Shown piece after piece: positions 10,055 to 19,757 of a DNA stretch of 64,000 nucleotides. The translations under genes and the position numbers were made by a program. This DNA is from Thalassotalea_H sp040779345 (GTDB lineage: Bacteria > Pseudomonadota > Gammaproteobacteria > Enterobacterales > Alteromonadaceae): the NCBI GenBank assembly GCA_040779345.1, contig JBFONU010000004.1, positions 222,836-286,835 of the forward strand. The letters are read 5' to 3'. A model generated the notes under the pieces. That model made no database searches. It saw only the letters and a program-made list of their open reading frames with translations, and was not told the origin of the DNA. Numbering within the stretch: position 1 is the first letter of the stretch; each line of letters opens with the position of its first letter.

Positions 10055-10069
10055 ACAATAAGCTAACTC

Positions 10070-10106
10070 GATATTCACAGTAAAGCTCAGCTTTACTGTG
10101 AATATC
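10070..10106 (+). terminator. Long perfect hairpin after ppaC
   Basis: Two 18-bp arms (10070-10087 and 10089-10106) are exact inverted copies separated by one base. No T-run follows on the plus strand. It probably stabilises or ends the ppaC transcript, though a protein-binding palindrome is possible. Confidence 0.55.
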
Positions 10107-10291
10107 CTTATATAAAGCCAAATAACGTTTACGCTTGCGAGTAGCAGATCAGCCCAACGAAAAATACCTCCTCTTAAAACTACCGTTTTAATAATCCGCT
10201 TAATTAGTTGACCATTTTCAAAATTATATCCTAATATAAATGAAATAAACCGTTTGTTTTCATTGTGTAGTTAGTGATTTCTAAGGAAAAA

Positions 10292-12121
10292 ATGATCGAC
10301 AGTCAACCTCAAGCCAGTCTTTATGAACGCTTCTTTCACATGTCATCAGACATGTTATGTATTGCAAATACAGCAGGCTATTTTGAAGTAATTAATCCTT
10401 CATTTAGTCGTGTCCTTGGCTACCCTGACCATGAGCTTTTAGCCAACCCCTTTATCGACTTCATTCACCCAGATGATATCGAAGAGACACTATCAGAAGT
10501 TCAAAAAATGATAACGGCTGAACACGCTCGTTTTTTTATCAATCGTTATCGCCATAACAATGGACATTATTTAACTTTTTCTTGGAATGCGTATTTAGAC
10601 CAAGCAACAGGTCAAATATATGCCATAGCTCAAGATGTAACCGAGCAAATGCAACATAAACGAAAATTGCTGCAGCTGAAAAGCGCTTTAGATCAAGAAA
10701 CAATTCTGGTGGAAACTAACCCTCAAGGGGTCATTACCCGTGTTAATCAAAAATTTTGTAATATTTCAGGTTATTCCGAAGCTGAGTTAATTGGAAAAAC
10801 CCATAAAGTGGTTAACTCAGGTCATCACCCAAAAGCGTTTTTTCAACAAATGTGGCAAACAATTTCGTCTGGAAAAACATGGAAAGGTTTGATCAAAAAC
10901 CGCAAAAAAAATGGCGATTTTTATTATGTGCAAAGTACCATATTTCCGTTAACTGATCGTGAAAATACTATTACCGGTTATTTAGCGATTAGAGAGGATA
11001 TTACTGAAAAAATTGTCACTGAACTAGAGTTAACCAAAACTTTAGATATATTAACTGAAACAAGTAATATAGCGAAAGTTGGGGGCTGGGAGCTTAATAT
11101 TTCAACAAATGAATTAACATGGACAAGTGAAACATTTAAAATACTCGGCGTAACCGAAAAAGACGGTGAAAAGCCAATATTACCTGAAGGCTTAGAGCTT
11201 TTTACCGCTAAAGGTAAAATGATTGTTGAAGCCGCGGTGACAAAAGCAATAGAGTATGGAGAGCCCTATTCTTTAGAGGTTGAAGCGCAATTGCCTACTG
11301 GTGAAAAAAAATGGGTGCACACCACAGGCAAAGCCAATTATAGAAACGGAAAAATAGTAACGCTTTCCGGCACAATTCAAGATATTCATCAACGTAAACT
11401 CACGGAGATGAAATACCAAAAAGAACGGCATAAAAGCATTCAAAATGCGAAATTTGCCGTACTAGGGGAACTTTCAGCCAGTATCGCTCATGAAATCAAT
11501 AATCCTTTAGGGGTTATCAGCGGTTATGCTGAATTATTACAAATAATGGGAAGCAGTGCCTCTCCAGAAAAATTAGCTGAAAAAACGAATGCTATATTAA
11601 AATCATGTGACCGAATTTCTCATATTGTTAAGAGTTTACGAAGATTTTCTCGAAGTGATGAAAAAAGAATTCACGAATTATGTGACTTAGAACATATCGT
11701 TAATGATGCCATCACCTTAACGACTCCGAAATTAAAACAAGAGAACATTACCGTAAAATGGGATGTTAAAGAAAGTCAGTTAATAAGCTGTAATGAAATA
11801 GAAATAGAACAAGTAGTGGTTAATTTAATTAATAACGCTATTGATGCTATTAAAGCATTAGAAAACAAGTGGATAGAAATAGTAATAGCTAAAAAAGAAG
11901 ACTCTATCTGTTTAATCATCAAAGACTCTGGCAGCGGTATTGATGAAAAATCAGCGTTAAGAATATTTGAGCCGTTTTATACCACAAAAAGTAAAACAGA
12001 AGGTACAGGCTTGGGATTATCAATTACAAAAGGCATTATCGATGACCACAATGCTGAAATTATGCTTGATCATTCCAATGAGCATACCTGTTTTGTCATA
12101 GACTTTCCGAAGCCAAAATAG
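10292..12121 (+). CDS. Multi-PAS sensor histidine kinase
   Basis: About 609 residues from the ATG at 10292, which has TAAGGA at the right distance; a GTG at 10274 is also in frame. No membrane segment is seen, so it is a cytoplasmic sensor. Three PAS modules occupy roughly residues 10-130, 135-255 and 260-375. The H-box is SASIAHEINNPLGVISGY. The ATPase domain shows the N box (NLINNAIDAI), G1 (DSGSGID) and G2 (GTGLGLSI). The next two genes, a single receiver and a receiver-kinase protein, follow 7 and 9 bases apart and are its likely partners. The signal is unknown. Confidence 0.9.
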   Translation: MIDSQPQASLYERFFHMSSDMLCIANTAGYFEVINPSFSRVLGYPDHELLANPFIDFIHPDDIEETLSEVQKMITAEHARFFINRYRHNNGHYLTFSWNAYLDQATGQIYAIAQDVTEQMQHKRKLLQLKSALDQETILVETNPQGVITRVNQKFCNISGYSEAELIGKTHKVVNSGHHPKAFFQQMWQTISSGKTWKGLIKNRKKNGDFYYVQSTIFPLTDRENTITGYLAIREDITEKIVTELELTKTLDILTETSNIAKVGGWELNISTNELTWTSETFKILGVTEKDGEKPILPEGLELFTAKGKMIVEAAVTKAIEYGEPYSLEVEAQLPTGEKKWVHTTGKANYRNGKIVTLSGTIQDIHQRKLTEMKYQKERHKSIQNAKFAVLGELSASIAHEINNPLGVISGYAELLQIMGSSASPEKLAEKTNAILKSCDRISHIVKSLRRFSRSDEKRIHELCDLEHIVNDAITLTTPKLKQENITVKWDVKESQLISCNEIEIEQVVVNLINNAIDAIKALENKWIEIVIAKKEDSICLIIKDSGSGIDEKSALRIFEPFYTTKSKTEGTGLGLSITKGIIDDHNAEIMLDHSNEHTCFVIDFPKPK

Positions 12122-12128
12122 AGTTGAC

Positions 12129-12470
12129 ATGAGTTTTTTGATTGTATATTTAGACGATGAAGAATTATTGTGCGATGTGTTCAAGGAGTACCTGCAATCA
12201 GATGAACTTAAAATACACACTTTTACCGAAGAAGCTGCAGCGATTAATTACTGCAAAAATAATCCAGTCGATTTACTCTGCTTGGATTATTCATTAATGC
12301 ATCAAACCGGTGATGAAGTCGCAGCAATCATCGATAAAAATATCCCGAAAATATTGATCACAGGTGAATTATCAGTAACTCCTACCTATAATTTCATCAA
12401 GATAATAAAAAAGCCCTACCGATTGGCCGAACTCAAAACACATATAACCGATATATTAATGCAGCACTAA
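12129..12470 (+). CDS. Single-domain response regulator
   Basis: A 113-residue stand-alone receiver. The acidic pair is YLDDEE near the N-terminus, the phospho-accepting Asp is in CLDYSLM, a Thr follows in ILITGE, and the conserved Lys is in IKKPYR. It has no output domain, so it would relay phosphate or act by binding a partner. It sits between the PAS kinase and the receiver-kinase gene, which suggests a phosphorelay among the three. Confidence 0.85.
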   Translation: MSFLIVYLDDEELLCDVFKEYLQSDELKIHTFTEEAAAINYCKNNPVDLLCLDYSLMHQTGDEVAAIIDKNIPKILITGELSVTPTYNFIKIIKKPYRLAELKTHITDILMQH

Positions 12471-12479
12471 AATGCGAAG

Positions 12480-13649
12480 GTGGCTAGTTTGAAAAATGCT
12501 AACATTGTTGTCATAGATGACGACATTGAAAATGTAAAACTATTAGCGGCAATCCTTGAAACTCAAGGCCATAGGGTGAGTGCTTCAACAAAACCGCTCG
12601 AAATCTTTTCATCGGCTAAGTTATCAATCCCTGATATGTTTATGATTGATATTAATATGCCCGAACTTGATGGTTTTTCGTTATGTCAGCAATTAAGATC
12701 AGAGCCTCTTTTAAAAGATATTCCTATTATTTTTGTCAGCGGCTCTGATGATTCTACCGAAAAAGTAAAAGCATTTTCTTTGGGGGCGGTTGATTACATA
12801 CCCAAGCCATTTGCCATGAACGAACTGATCGCAAGGGTGTCTTCCCACTTAAAAACTTACCGGCTAGAGTCGCAATTAAAAGAGCAGAATTTACGATTAG
12901 AAGAAACGATAAAAGAGTTACAAAGTACCAAAACAATTTTACTCGAATCTGAAAGAATTAATGCGGTGAGTTTATTTATCAAACAGCTTGCTCATGAGCT
13001 AAATACGCCGTTGAGTATTGCGCGAATTGCTAATGATTCAAACAAAGAAAACTTGCAAAAATTAGACGAGCAAATTAACCAGAACATCTTATCTAAAAAG
13101 ATGATCAGTCATTACATACAAACAACGCATGACTCCCAACTTTTAACCGAAAGTAACTTGTTAAAATTAATCGCAACCATTGAAAAAATAACCTCCCTTA
13201 TCGATGAAAGTAACACAGAAAAAGACATAGATACTGTTGTTGATAAGTTTTTGAAGCACACCAAGCAGCAATACACAGATATTACCATCGATTACTCTTG
13301 CGTTAAGCGCAGAAAAATAAGCGTTAATGAAAAATTATTTCTAGAAATTTTAAAAATAATGTTTGAAGAGTTAGGAATAAATAATAAAGTAGTGGCAGAA
13401 ACACCCCATTACTTTATTAATATCATTGAAGAAAATGAGCATTGTATTTTTAGAATGGGTAATATTACCTTGCCAAACAGCTCCTTGCCCTTAAAAGAGC
13501 AAACTCAAGGCTTTGATAAAGATGGGATCAAACAGCTAGGTTATAAAATAGTAAAAATGATTTGTGTGAGCTATGACTATGAACTGTTAACAAGTCGCGC
13601 TGGCGATTTCACAATTAAAATTCCAAACAGTCAGGTTAGTTTAGCCTAG
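12480..13649 (+). CDS. Receiver domain fused to a degenerate histidine kinase
   Basis: 389 residues from a GTG at 12480. Residues about 8-125 are an intact receiver (VIDDDIENV, phospho-Asp in MIDINMPELDG, Thr/Ser in FVSGSDD, Lys in YIPKPF). A coiled coil follows (about 130-160), then an H-box (QLAHELNTPLSIARI). The C-terminal part has the length of an ATPase domain and ends with a G2-like KQLGYKIVKMI, but I see no N box and no DxGxG, so ATP binding is doubtful. It may take phosphate from the neighbouring PAS kinase onto its Asp or His. It lies at the end of the signalling cluster, 17 bases before the acetyltransferase. Confidence 0.78.
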   Translation: MASLKNANIVVIDDDIENVKLLAAILETQGHRVSASTKPLEIFSSAKLSIPDMFMIDINMPELDGFSLCQQLRSEPLLKDIPIIFVSGSDDSTEKVKAFSLGAVDYIPKPFAMNELIARVSSHLKTYRLESQLKEQNLRLEETIKELQSTKTILLESERINAVSLFIKQLAHELNTPLSIARIANDSNKENLQKLDEQINQNILSKKMISHYIQTTHDSQLLTESNLLKLIATIEKITSLIDESNTEKDIDTVVDKFLKHTKQQYTDITIDYSCVKRRKISVNEKLFLEILKIMFEELGINNKVVAETPHYFINIIEENEHCIFRMGNITLPNSSLPLKEQTQGFDKDGIKQLGYKIVKMICVSYDYELLTSRAGDFTIKIPNSQVSLA

Positions 13650-13666
13650 TTTATATATGGATAAGA

Positions 13667-14209
13667 ATGAAAATAGCTAACTCTCAGCGATTATCGTATC
13701 GCTTAATGGACTCAAATGACGAAGAGTTATTATTCCAACTCGACCAAGATCCCGCCGTGATGAAATATATCTCTAATGGTGAAATATCTACTCGTGAAAA
13801 AATTAACAACGTCTTTATTCCTCGCATGCAAGCCTATAGAGATTTAAAAAAAGGCTGGGGGTTATGGCAAGTTAACATCAGCGCAACGGATGAATATATT
13901 GGTTGGGTACTTGTTAGACCTATGTATTTTTTTTCAGAAAACCCAGAATTTGATAACCTAGAGCTAGGTTGGCGTTTTTTTCAATCGTCATGGGGAAAAG
14001 GTTATGCTTCTGAAGCAGCACTACATATAAAGAATATCTTAGCTGCTAATAAACAATATCAAGCGTTCAGCGCCATTGCTGATGAGAATAACTTAGGCTC
14101 TATTGGTGTAATGAAAAATATTGGCATGAGCTATGTAAAAACCTACCGCCATATCGACCCGCTTTTTGAATGCGACGTTGCTTATTACCAAGTTAAAAAT
14201 GTCAGCTAA
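13667..14209 (+). CDS. GNAT-family N-acetyltransferase
   Basis: A 180-residue protein of the RimJ/RimL-like branch. It starts with the typical SQRLSYRLMDSNDEELLFQL. The acetyl-CoA loop region is GWRFFQSSWGKGYASEAA (about residues 105-122), and SIGVMKNIGMSYVKTYRH follows. The family transfers acetyl groups to protein N-termini, amino acids or small amines; the substrate is not evident. The short gap to the upstream signalling gene suggests co-transcription, perhaps only by chance. Confidence 0.82.
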   Translation: MKIANSQRLSYRLMDSNDEELLFQLDQDPAVMKYISNGEISTREKINNVFIPRMQAYRDLKKGWGLWQVNISATDEYIGWVLVRPMYFFSENPEFDNLELGWRFFQSSWGKGYASEAALHIKNILAANKQYQAFSAIADENNLGSIGVMKNIGMSYVKTYRHIDPLFECDVAYYQVKNVS

Positions 14210-14393
14210 TTTCTTCCTATCATCTTTAACGCGTTTATCTTCACTATGGCCAAATAACCTCATCATACTGCCCCTTTAAATAACTAAAACAAGGCATATG
14301 CCAAATAAAACACTTTTTTTGTAATGAATTCAATAAATAGTGTACTAAGCCAATAGTTAATCAGTTTATTGTTATAAAAAGGAAAGACATACC

Positions 14394-15323
14394 ATGGAGC
14401 TAGTTGTTACTAACATCCAAAAACATTATGCCAATGTCACCGCAATCAAAGATCTTTCATTTGAGGTGAATCAAGGAGAAATTTTTGCGCTTTTAGGCCC
14501 TAATGGCGCGGGAAAGTCATCGTTAGTAAGAATGTTAACAGGCTTTACCCAACCTGACAGTGGGGAAATATCGCTATCGATTGATGGTCAAAATTACAGC
14601 TCAATACCTTCGTATACCTTAGGTTACTTACCAGAAGATCGCGGTTTGTATCCAGAAAAAACCGTCATTAAAAACCTTATTTATTTTGCCCAATTAAACG
14701 GTGTTGATAAACAAACAGCGCTTGAACAAGCTAACTATTGGTTAGAACGCTTTGATTTACTCGATCGCATTGATGCTCAATTAAAAACCCTATCAAAAGG
14801 CAATCAACAAAAAGTACAACTGATCACCGCGGTTATTCATCAACCCAAATGGGTGATTTTAGACGAACCCTTTTCAGGACTTGATCCGATTAACCAAGAA
14901 AAAGTGGTGGTATTTTTATCCGAGCTTAAGGCGAAAGGAATGACCGTTATTTTAAGTGCGCATCAAATGGCCATGGTAGAAAAGTTAGCCGATAGAATGT
15001 TATTAATGAACTTAGGTGAAGCAGTGCTATACGGCAATCTAGAAGAAATTCAGCAACAAGTGGGCAGCACAACACAATTAACTGTTCAGTTTGACCATGA
15101 TATTAACACTGAGCAAGTCTCAGCATTATTTAATGATACCGAGCACAGTATAACTCACGACAATACCCTTGAAATAAACGTATCAACAGAGCAATCAATT
15201 AATGCCGTATTAAGTAAAGTTACTGAGCTAGGCAATTTAGTAGCACTACACAGTAAAAAAATGGACTTACACCAACTTTACTTAAATGCCATTGAAGATC
15301 ACGGAGCAACCTCTCATGAATAA
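14394..15323 (+). CDS. ABC transporter ATPase, NatA-type
   Basis: A 309-residue cytoplasmic ATPase. Walker A is LLGPNGAGKSS (about residues 33-43), the signature is LSKGNQQK, Walker B is WVILDEPFSGLDP and the switch His is in SAHQM. The C-terminal extension (about 220-309) matches the accessory domain of NatA/YhaQ exporters. It pairs with the overlapping permease gene to make a two-gene exporter like NatAB, implicated in sodium or drug extrusion. The ribosome site AAAGGAAAG lies 8 bases before the ATG. Confidence 0.9.
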   Translation: MELVVTNIQKHYANVTAIKDLSFEVNQGEIFALLGPNGAGKSSLVRMLTGFTQPDSGEISLSIDGQNYSSIPSYTLGYLPEDRGLYPEKTVIKNLIYFAQLNGVDKQTALEQANYWLERFDLLDRIDAQLKTLSKGNQQKVQLITAVIHQPKWVILDEPFSGLDPINQEKVVVFLSELKAKGMTVILSAHQMAMVEKLADRMLLMNLGEAVLYGNLEEIQQQVGSTTQLTVQFDHDINTEQVSALFNDTEHSITHDNTLEINVSTEQSINAVLSKVTELGNLVALHSKKMDLHQLYLNAIEDHGATSHE

Positions 15324-16521
15324 AATCAGCACAAAGCAACAAGTTTGGCTAGTAACGTCATGGGAGTTCATGCATTTTTTTAAATGGAAGCAAGAGCTTA
15401 TATCAAAACTATTACTCGTTGGGTTTGCGTTAATTGTGATGTTATGGCAATACATTAAAGATGACCAATTAACGGTATATAAAGTCGCTGTACCTGCCAG
15501 CATGGCCCAGCTGAAAAACAGTGAAAGCTTCGAGTTTAACGTGAGTGACAGCACCATTGATGAATTGAAACAGAGATTAAATGAGGAAGAGAGTCTCGAT
15601 GCCATTTTAACTGAAGCTCCCACTCAAAATGATGTTAAACAAGTGGTGATCTACAGTAAAGACAAGCAAAAATGGCTGGCTGACTTAACTCAAACCTTAC
15701 AACAACAATACACCTTGCAATACGCCAGTAGTTTAGGTTTAGCGCAAGAGCAATTAACGGTTTTAAACCAAGCAGCAAAATTTGAAAATAAATATTTAGA
15801 CAGCAGCATCAAATCAGATAATAGCCCAGCTAAAGCCACGGCAATCGCAATGATCGTGATTTTGGCTGTTGGAATTTTCACTTCTTTTGGTCAGCTATTT
15901 GTCAGTGTTACCGGAGAAAAGCAGCAACGCGTGACTGAACAACTCTATGCTTGTATCTCACCTCAAACTTGGATTGATGGCAAAATTTTAGGACAAATGC
16001 TACATGCGATTAAAGCGATGATCACTATGATGATCACGGCGATGTTAGGGTATGCATTTATGTCAGTCGTTATTGATGGCCAAGCACTTGATTTTTCAAT
16101 GATTGACTGGTCGATTCTTCCTTGGCTTATCCCTTTTGCTTTGGCTGGTGTCTATTTATGCACGGCTTTTATGGCCGCAATTGCCGCAGCTATTGACGAT
16201 CCTAATCACAGTGCTAAAACCAGTATTATGCTGTTACCTCTACTACCGATGCTGTTAGCATTTTTAACCATGGACGGCCCTTCGGGTTGGGCACTGACAT
16301 TCCTGAGCTTTTTCCCTGTTACCGCTTTTGCCGCAATGCCAGTTAAAATGTCACTCATTGATGTCCCTCTATGGCAACCAATATTGTCATTATCATTAAC
16401 CGTTTTAGTCTGTTTGTGGTTTAGAAAATCGGCAGGAAAACTATTTAAAATGGGCATGACCATGTACGGTAAAGAGCCTAGCTTTAAAGACATGATGCGC
16501 TGGATGCTAAAAGCCAATTAA
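15316..16521 (+). CDS. ABC transporter permease, NatB-type (ABC-2)
   Basis: About 401 residues from the ATG at 15316, which overlaps the ATPase stop by 8 bases and has GGAGCAAC upstream. One N-terminal helix (about 25-45) is followed by a large extracytoplasmic domain of about 120 residues and then five or six helices, the ABC-2 layout of NatB. Together with the ATPase it would export a cation or small compound. A 22-bp palindrome overlaps its stop codon and a terminator follows. Confidence 0.87.
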   Translation: MNKISTKQQVWLVTSWEFMHFFKWKQELISKLLLVGFALIVMLWQYIKDDQLTVYKVAVPASMAQLKNSESFEFNVSDSTIDELKQRLNEEESLDAILTEAPTQNDVKQVVIYSKDKQKWLADLTQTLQQQYTLQYASSLGLAQEQLTVLNQAAKFENKYLDSSIKSDNSPAKATAIAMIVILAVGIFTSFGQLFVSVTGEKQQRVTEQLYACISPQTWIDGKILGQMLHAIKAMITMMITAMLGYAFMSVVIDGQALDFSMIDWSILPWLIPFALAGVYLCTAFMAAIAAAIDDPNHSAKTSIMLLPLLPMLLAFLTMDGPSGWALTFLSFFPVTAFAAMPVKMSLIDVPLWQPILSLSLTVLVCLWFRKSAGKLFKMGMTMYGKEPSFKDMMRWMLKAN

Positions 16522-16539
16522 CACTGTATACAGTGTTAA
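16518..16539. repeat. 22-bp perfect palindrome at the end of the ABC permease gene
   Basis: Two 11-base arms (TTAACACTGTA and TACAGTGTTAA) meet with no spacer and include the permease stop codon. It lies 5 bases before a separate terminator. It could be a mRNA hairpin or an operator-like site; nothing else identifies it. Confidence 0.6.
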
Positions 16540-16544
16540 TAATA

Positions 16545-16569
16545 AAGCCGCGTTATCGCGGCTTTTTTT
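16545..16569 (+). terminator. Rho-independent terminator after the ABC exporter
   Basis: An 8-bp stem (AAGCCGCG with CGCGGCTT) closes a TTAT loop and is followed by a T-run. It ends the NatAB-type operon upstream of topB. Confidence 0.88.
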
Positions 16570-16647
16570 ACGCTGAAAAACACTGGATAAATAAACAGTT
16601 TGCATTTATGCTAGACATATTAGTCAACATACACTTCCCTTTTGCTT

Positions 16648-18588
16648 ATGAAGTTATACATTGCCGAAAAACCTAGCTTAGGCCAAGCAATAGCAGCTGC
16701 GCTCCCTAAGCCTCATAAAAAACAACAAGGTTATATTGAAGTTGGTAATGGCGATGTTGTTACTTGGTGTATCGGTCATATTTTAGAGCAGGTAGAGCCT
16801 GATGCATATGATGAAAAATACAAAAAATGGCAATTAGAACACCTCCCCATTATTCCCCAGCAATGGCAACTTAAAGCAAAATATAATACCAAGAGCCAAC
16901 TGAGCGTCATACGAAAATTAGTTAAGCAGGCTAGTCAACTGGTACATGCTGGCGACCCAGACCGAGAAGGACAATTATTAGTTGATGAGGTTATTGATCA
17001 CCTCAATGTCAGTACGACCAAAAAACAACAAACCCAACGGCTATTGATCAGTGACTTAAACACACCGGCAGTAAAGCGAGCATTGCAAAACCTAAAATCT
17101 AATCAAGACTTTATCCCGCTGTCAATTTCCGCGCTCGCCCGTAGCCGAGCCGATTGGCTATATGGCATCAACCTAACACGTGCTTATACTATTCAAGGCG
17201 GTAAAGTAGGCTATCAAGGCGTGCTCTCTGTGGGCCGAGTACAAACCCCCATTTTAGGCTTAGTTGCTAACCGTGATAATGAAATTGCCAATTTTTTAAG
17301 CAAACCGTTTTATCAAGTAACGGCTGATCTTCAAACACAGGCGAAAGAGGCATTCACCGCAAAGTGGCAACCGAGCGAAGCCTGTCAGCCTTACATGGAT
17401 GAAGCTGGACGAGTCTTAGTTAAAGGTCTAGCTGAGAATGTGATTAAACGGATCACCAACCAAGCAGCCACGGTCAGTAAGGTAAAAAAAGAACAAAAAA
17501 CACAACTACAACCACTACCTTTCAACCTTTCTGCTTTACAAATAGCCGCGGCTAAACAATTTTCAATGAATGCAAAGTTAGTGCTGGATGTTTGTCAGGC
17601 ACTTTATGAGAAACATAAACTGATCACTTACCCACGTTCAGATTGTCGCTATTTACCGAAAGAACAACACCAGCAAGCACCTTCAATTATCAGTCATATT
17701 GAGCAATCAGATTCATCACTTGCTGATGCCGCAAAAAACGCTAACGTGAAGCTGAAAAGTAAGGCATGGAATAACAGTAAGGTCACCGCTCATCACGCTA
17801 TTATCCCCACGGAAAAGTCAGCAGCACAGATTACACTAAATAGTTTTGAAAAAAATATTTATCAATTAATCACCCGGCAATATATTGCGCAGTTTTATCC
17901 CGCTTATTTATACAAGCATACGCAAATTTCACTGGATATTGCTGGTGGGTTGTTTACCGCCACCGCTAATATTCCAGAGCAAATAGGCTGGAAATGTTTA
18001 TTCAAAAAAGACAATACCAAAAAGCAAATGGGAGAAAAAGGCACCGAAGAAAATGACGAAGAGCAACATCTACCCGACGTTAAACAAGGTGACATTTTAC
18101 ATTGCCTTCAAGGTAATTTACTCGAAAAACAAACTCAAGCCCCCAAGCCCTTTACCGATGCCACCTTGCTACAAGCAATGACGGGCATTAGTCGTTTTGT
18201 TAATGACAAAATACTTAAAGGCATTTTAAAAGATACCGACGGTTTAGGCACAGAAGCAACGCGTGCTGGCATTATAGAATTACTCTTTAAGCGAGGATTT
18301 TTAAAGCGCCAAGGAAAAAACATTCATGCCACAGAGGCTGGACAAGGGTTAATAAACGCGTTACCAGCACAATGCACAACACCTGATATGACCGCACAAT
18401 GGGAAGCCACGTTAAATGATATTGGCGAGCAAAAAGCCAATTATCAGAGCTTCATGACACCGTTAACAGTCACATTAAAAAAATTAATAACTATTGCAGC
18501 CAATGAGTTACCAATAAGTTTAAAAGGAATAACCTCAACACAACGACCCGTATTTAAAAAACGCAGAAGAAAAAAGAAAGTGGCATAA
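16648..18588 (+). CDS. topB: DNA topoisomerase III
   Basis: About 646 residues. It starts with the TOPRIM domain (MKLYIAEKPSLGQ; acidic triad region HAGDPDREGQLL) and has the active-site tyrosine in LITYPRSDCRYLP near residue 330. This type IA enzyme relaxes negative supercoils and resolves replication or recombination intermediates. It ends with a basic tail (KKRRRKKKVA) that probably binds DNA. I chose the ATG at 16648 over a TTG at 16642. Without the island, topB would converge on ssb across the shared terminator. Confidence 0.95.
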   Translation: MKLYIAEKPSLGQAIAAALPKPHKKQQGYIEVGNGDVVTWCIGHILEQVEPDAYDEKYKKWQLEHLPIIPQQWQLKAKYNTKSQLSVIRKLVKQASQLVHAGDPDREGQLLVDEVIDHLNVSTTKKQQTQRLLISDLNTPAVKRALQNLKSNQDFIPLSISALARSRADWLYGINLTRAYTIQGGKVGYQGVLSVGRVQTPILGLVANRDNEIANFLSKPFYQVTADLQTQAKEAFTAKWQPSEACQPYMDEAGRVLVKGLAENVIKRITNQAATVSKVKKEQKTQLQPLPFNLSALQIAAAKQFSMNAKLVLDVCQALYEKHKLITYPRSDCRYLPKEQHQQAPSIISHIEQSDSSLADAAKNANVKLKSKAWNNSKVTAHHAIIPTEKSAAQITLNSFEKNIYQLITRQYIAQFYPAYLYKHTQISLDIAGGLFTATANIPEQIGWKCLFKKDNTKKQMGEKGTEENDEEQHLPDVKQGDILHCLQGNLLEKQTQAPKPFTDATLLQAMTGISRFVNDKILKGILKDTDGLGTEATRAGIIELLFKRGFLKRQGKNIHATEAGQGLINALPAQCTTPDMTAQWEATLNDIGEQKANYQSFMTPLTVTLKKLITIAANELPISLKGITSTQRPVFKKRRRKKKVA

Positions 18589-18629
18589 TAGCTCATAATC
18601 CCTTTTCAGCGTTTAATGCTTTAGAGTTA

Positions 18630-18662
18630 TAAAAATAAAAAACCCAGCAATTATGCTGGGTT
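18630..18662. repeat. Left island boundary repeat (attL), copy of the ssb terminator
   Basis: A 33-bp sequence that matches 44534-44566 with two mismatches, both in the hairpin loop. It contains a 9-bp stem (AACCCAGCA with TGCTGGGTT) and an A-rich arm that becomes a T-run on the minus strand. It therefore works as a terminator for leftward island transcripts and also sits at the end of topB. Weaker similarity to the ssb 3' flank seems to continue for some tens of bases to the right. I read it as the left attachment site. Confidence 0.75.
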
Positions 18663-18944
18663 TATAGTTTAAAACTGTAATGTACTATTTGAATTTACAG
18701 TTTTACATTCACTTTTCCTAAAATGGAAGTATACGTAACTTTTCCATGAAAAAGCGAGTGAATGAGTGACTGCGTGAGTCATAACCTTTAAATTATCTGA
18801 CTTTTTAATCAAAAATAGGTTTTTCATTGCCCCTTTAATTTTACACTTTATAAATTTCCGTAAACTAAAGGGTGAAAAATAAGTCTTCATGCCAAAAATC
18901 ATATTTTATTTTTACAGTTTTTATAGAAGCTTTATGGACTAACT
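18663..18944. other. Left-end island spacer
   Basis: No convincing gene. A leftward 77-codon frame exists but has no ribosome site and no recognisable content. The first part (to about 18710) resembles, loosely, the sequence just downstream of ssb; near 18904 there is a TTTTATTTTTACA stretch also found near the right end at 44468. These may be recombinase arm sites. Confidence 0.35.
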
Positions 18945-19598
18945 TTACCAAGTAGCCCCTGCTGACTGACAAACATCATAACGATAAAACAATGCTCGTT
19001 TTTCCCTATAATCACTTCCTAAATCAGAATTCTGCATCTTATTAATCAATATATAAAAGATGTCATCTCTAGGTAATTCATCAAGTAATTCCATATCAAT
19101 TTTAAAATACTTATCCATCAAAAAATGAAATTGCTCAATACTAATATCAGTATCCGATATTAGCTCTTCCACGGTACTACAATTGTTAAAATCATAAGCT
19201 TCTAATAATGCATTGGCTCTTAGATTATCTAAATTACTTTTAATATTTAAGTACGGCAAAGGAAAGTGGTGAATAGGAACAGTTTCGAACCTATGATAAG
19301 ACATGATCTTACGTCTACATTGCTCAGGGGAGTCCTCCAAAGAAGCTATTGCATCGACAATACAAGAGGAACAAGCCCCAATATTAATAGATATATCTTT
19401 AATTGACTCGTTTCGATAAGAAAAGTAAAACCTATTCAGGCAAAATACGACATCATATAGTTTTGAATCTAAACTTGGGTCACTTTCCGTTTTTTGAAAA
19501 TCTTGTAAAAAATATGAGTCCACGCTTTCAAAGACATATTTGAACTTTTCTTTGATAAGGTTAGGCGCATTAGTGAAATTACAGACAGAGCAATTCAT
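18945..19598 (-). CDS. Unknown protein, 217 residues, island left-end cargo
   Basis: I do not recognise a family. The ATG at 19598 has GAGG 8 bases upstream and is preferred over a TTG at 19610. The product opens with a CxxC pair (MNCSVCNF) and has a second CxxC (GACSSCIVDAI, about residue 85), which could bind a metal together. The rest is mostly alpha-helical and acidic, without membrane segments. It is the last gene before the left boundary repeat, which would terminate its transcript. It may be a defence accessory, but nothing shows this. Confidence 0.6.
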   Translation of the reverse strand: MNCSVCNFTNAPNLIKEKFKYVFESVDSYFLQDFQKTESDPSLDSKLYDVVFCLNRFYFSYRNESIKDISINIGACSSCIVDAIASLEDSPEQCRRKIMSYHRFETVPIHHFPLPYLNIKSNLDNLRANALLEAYDFNNCSTVEELISDTDISIEQFHFLMDKYFKIDMELLDELPRDDIFYILINKMQNSDLGSDYREKRALFYRYDVCQSAGATW

Positions 19599-19757
19599 AA
19601 TAATCCTCAATAAATAAGGCCTACTAAACGCTTACTCATTTTAAATATTATAAATTGTTCGGGTGCATCGACTTTGCCGCTTTTTAAAGTAGGCGCAGGC
19701 TGCCCGACAGCCTTGCTTTGATTCTATACCGTTTTTTAAGTAAATGCTTTTGATAAT

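Noticed and set aside
18669..18902. 77-codon minus-strand frame at the island left end
   Set aside because: No ribosome site, no recognisable content, and it lies where recombinase-binding sequence is expected.
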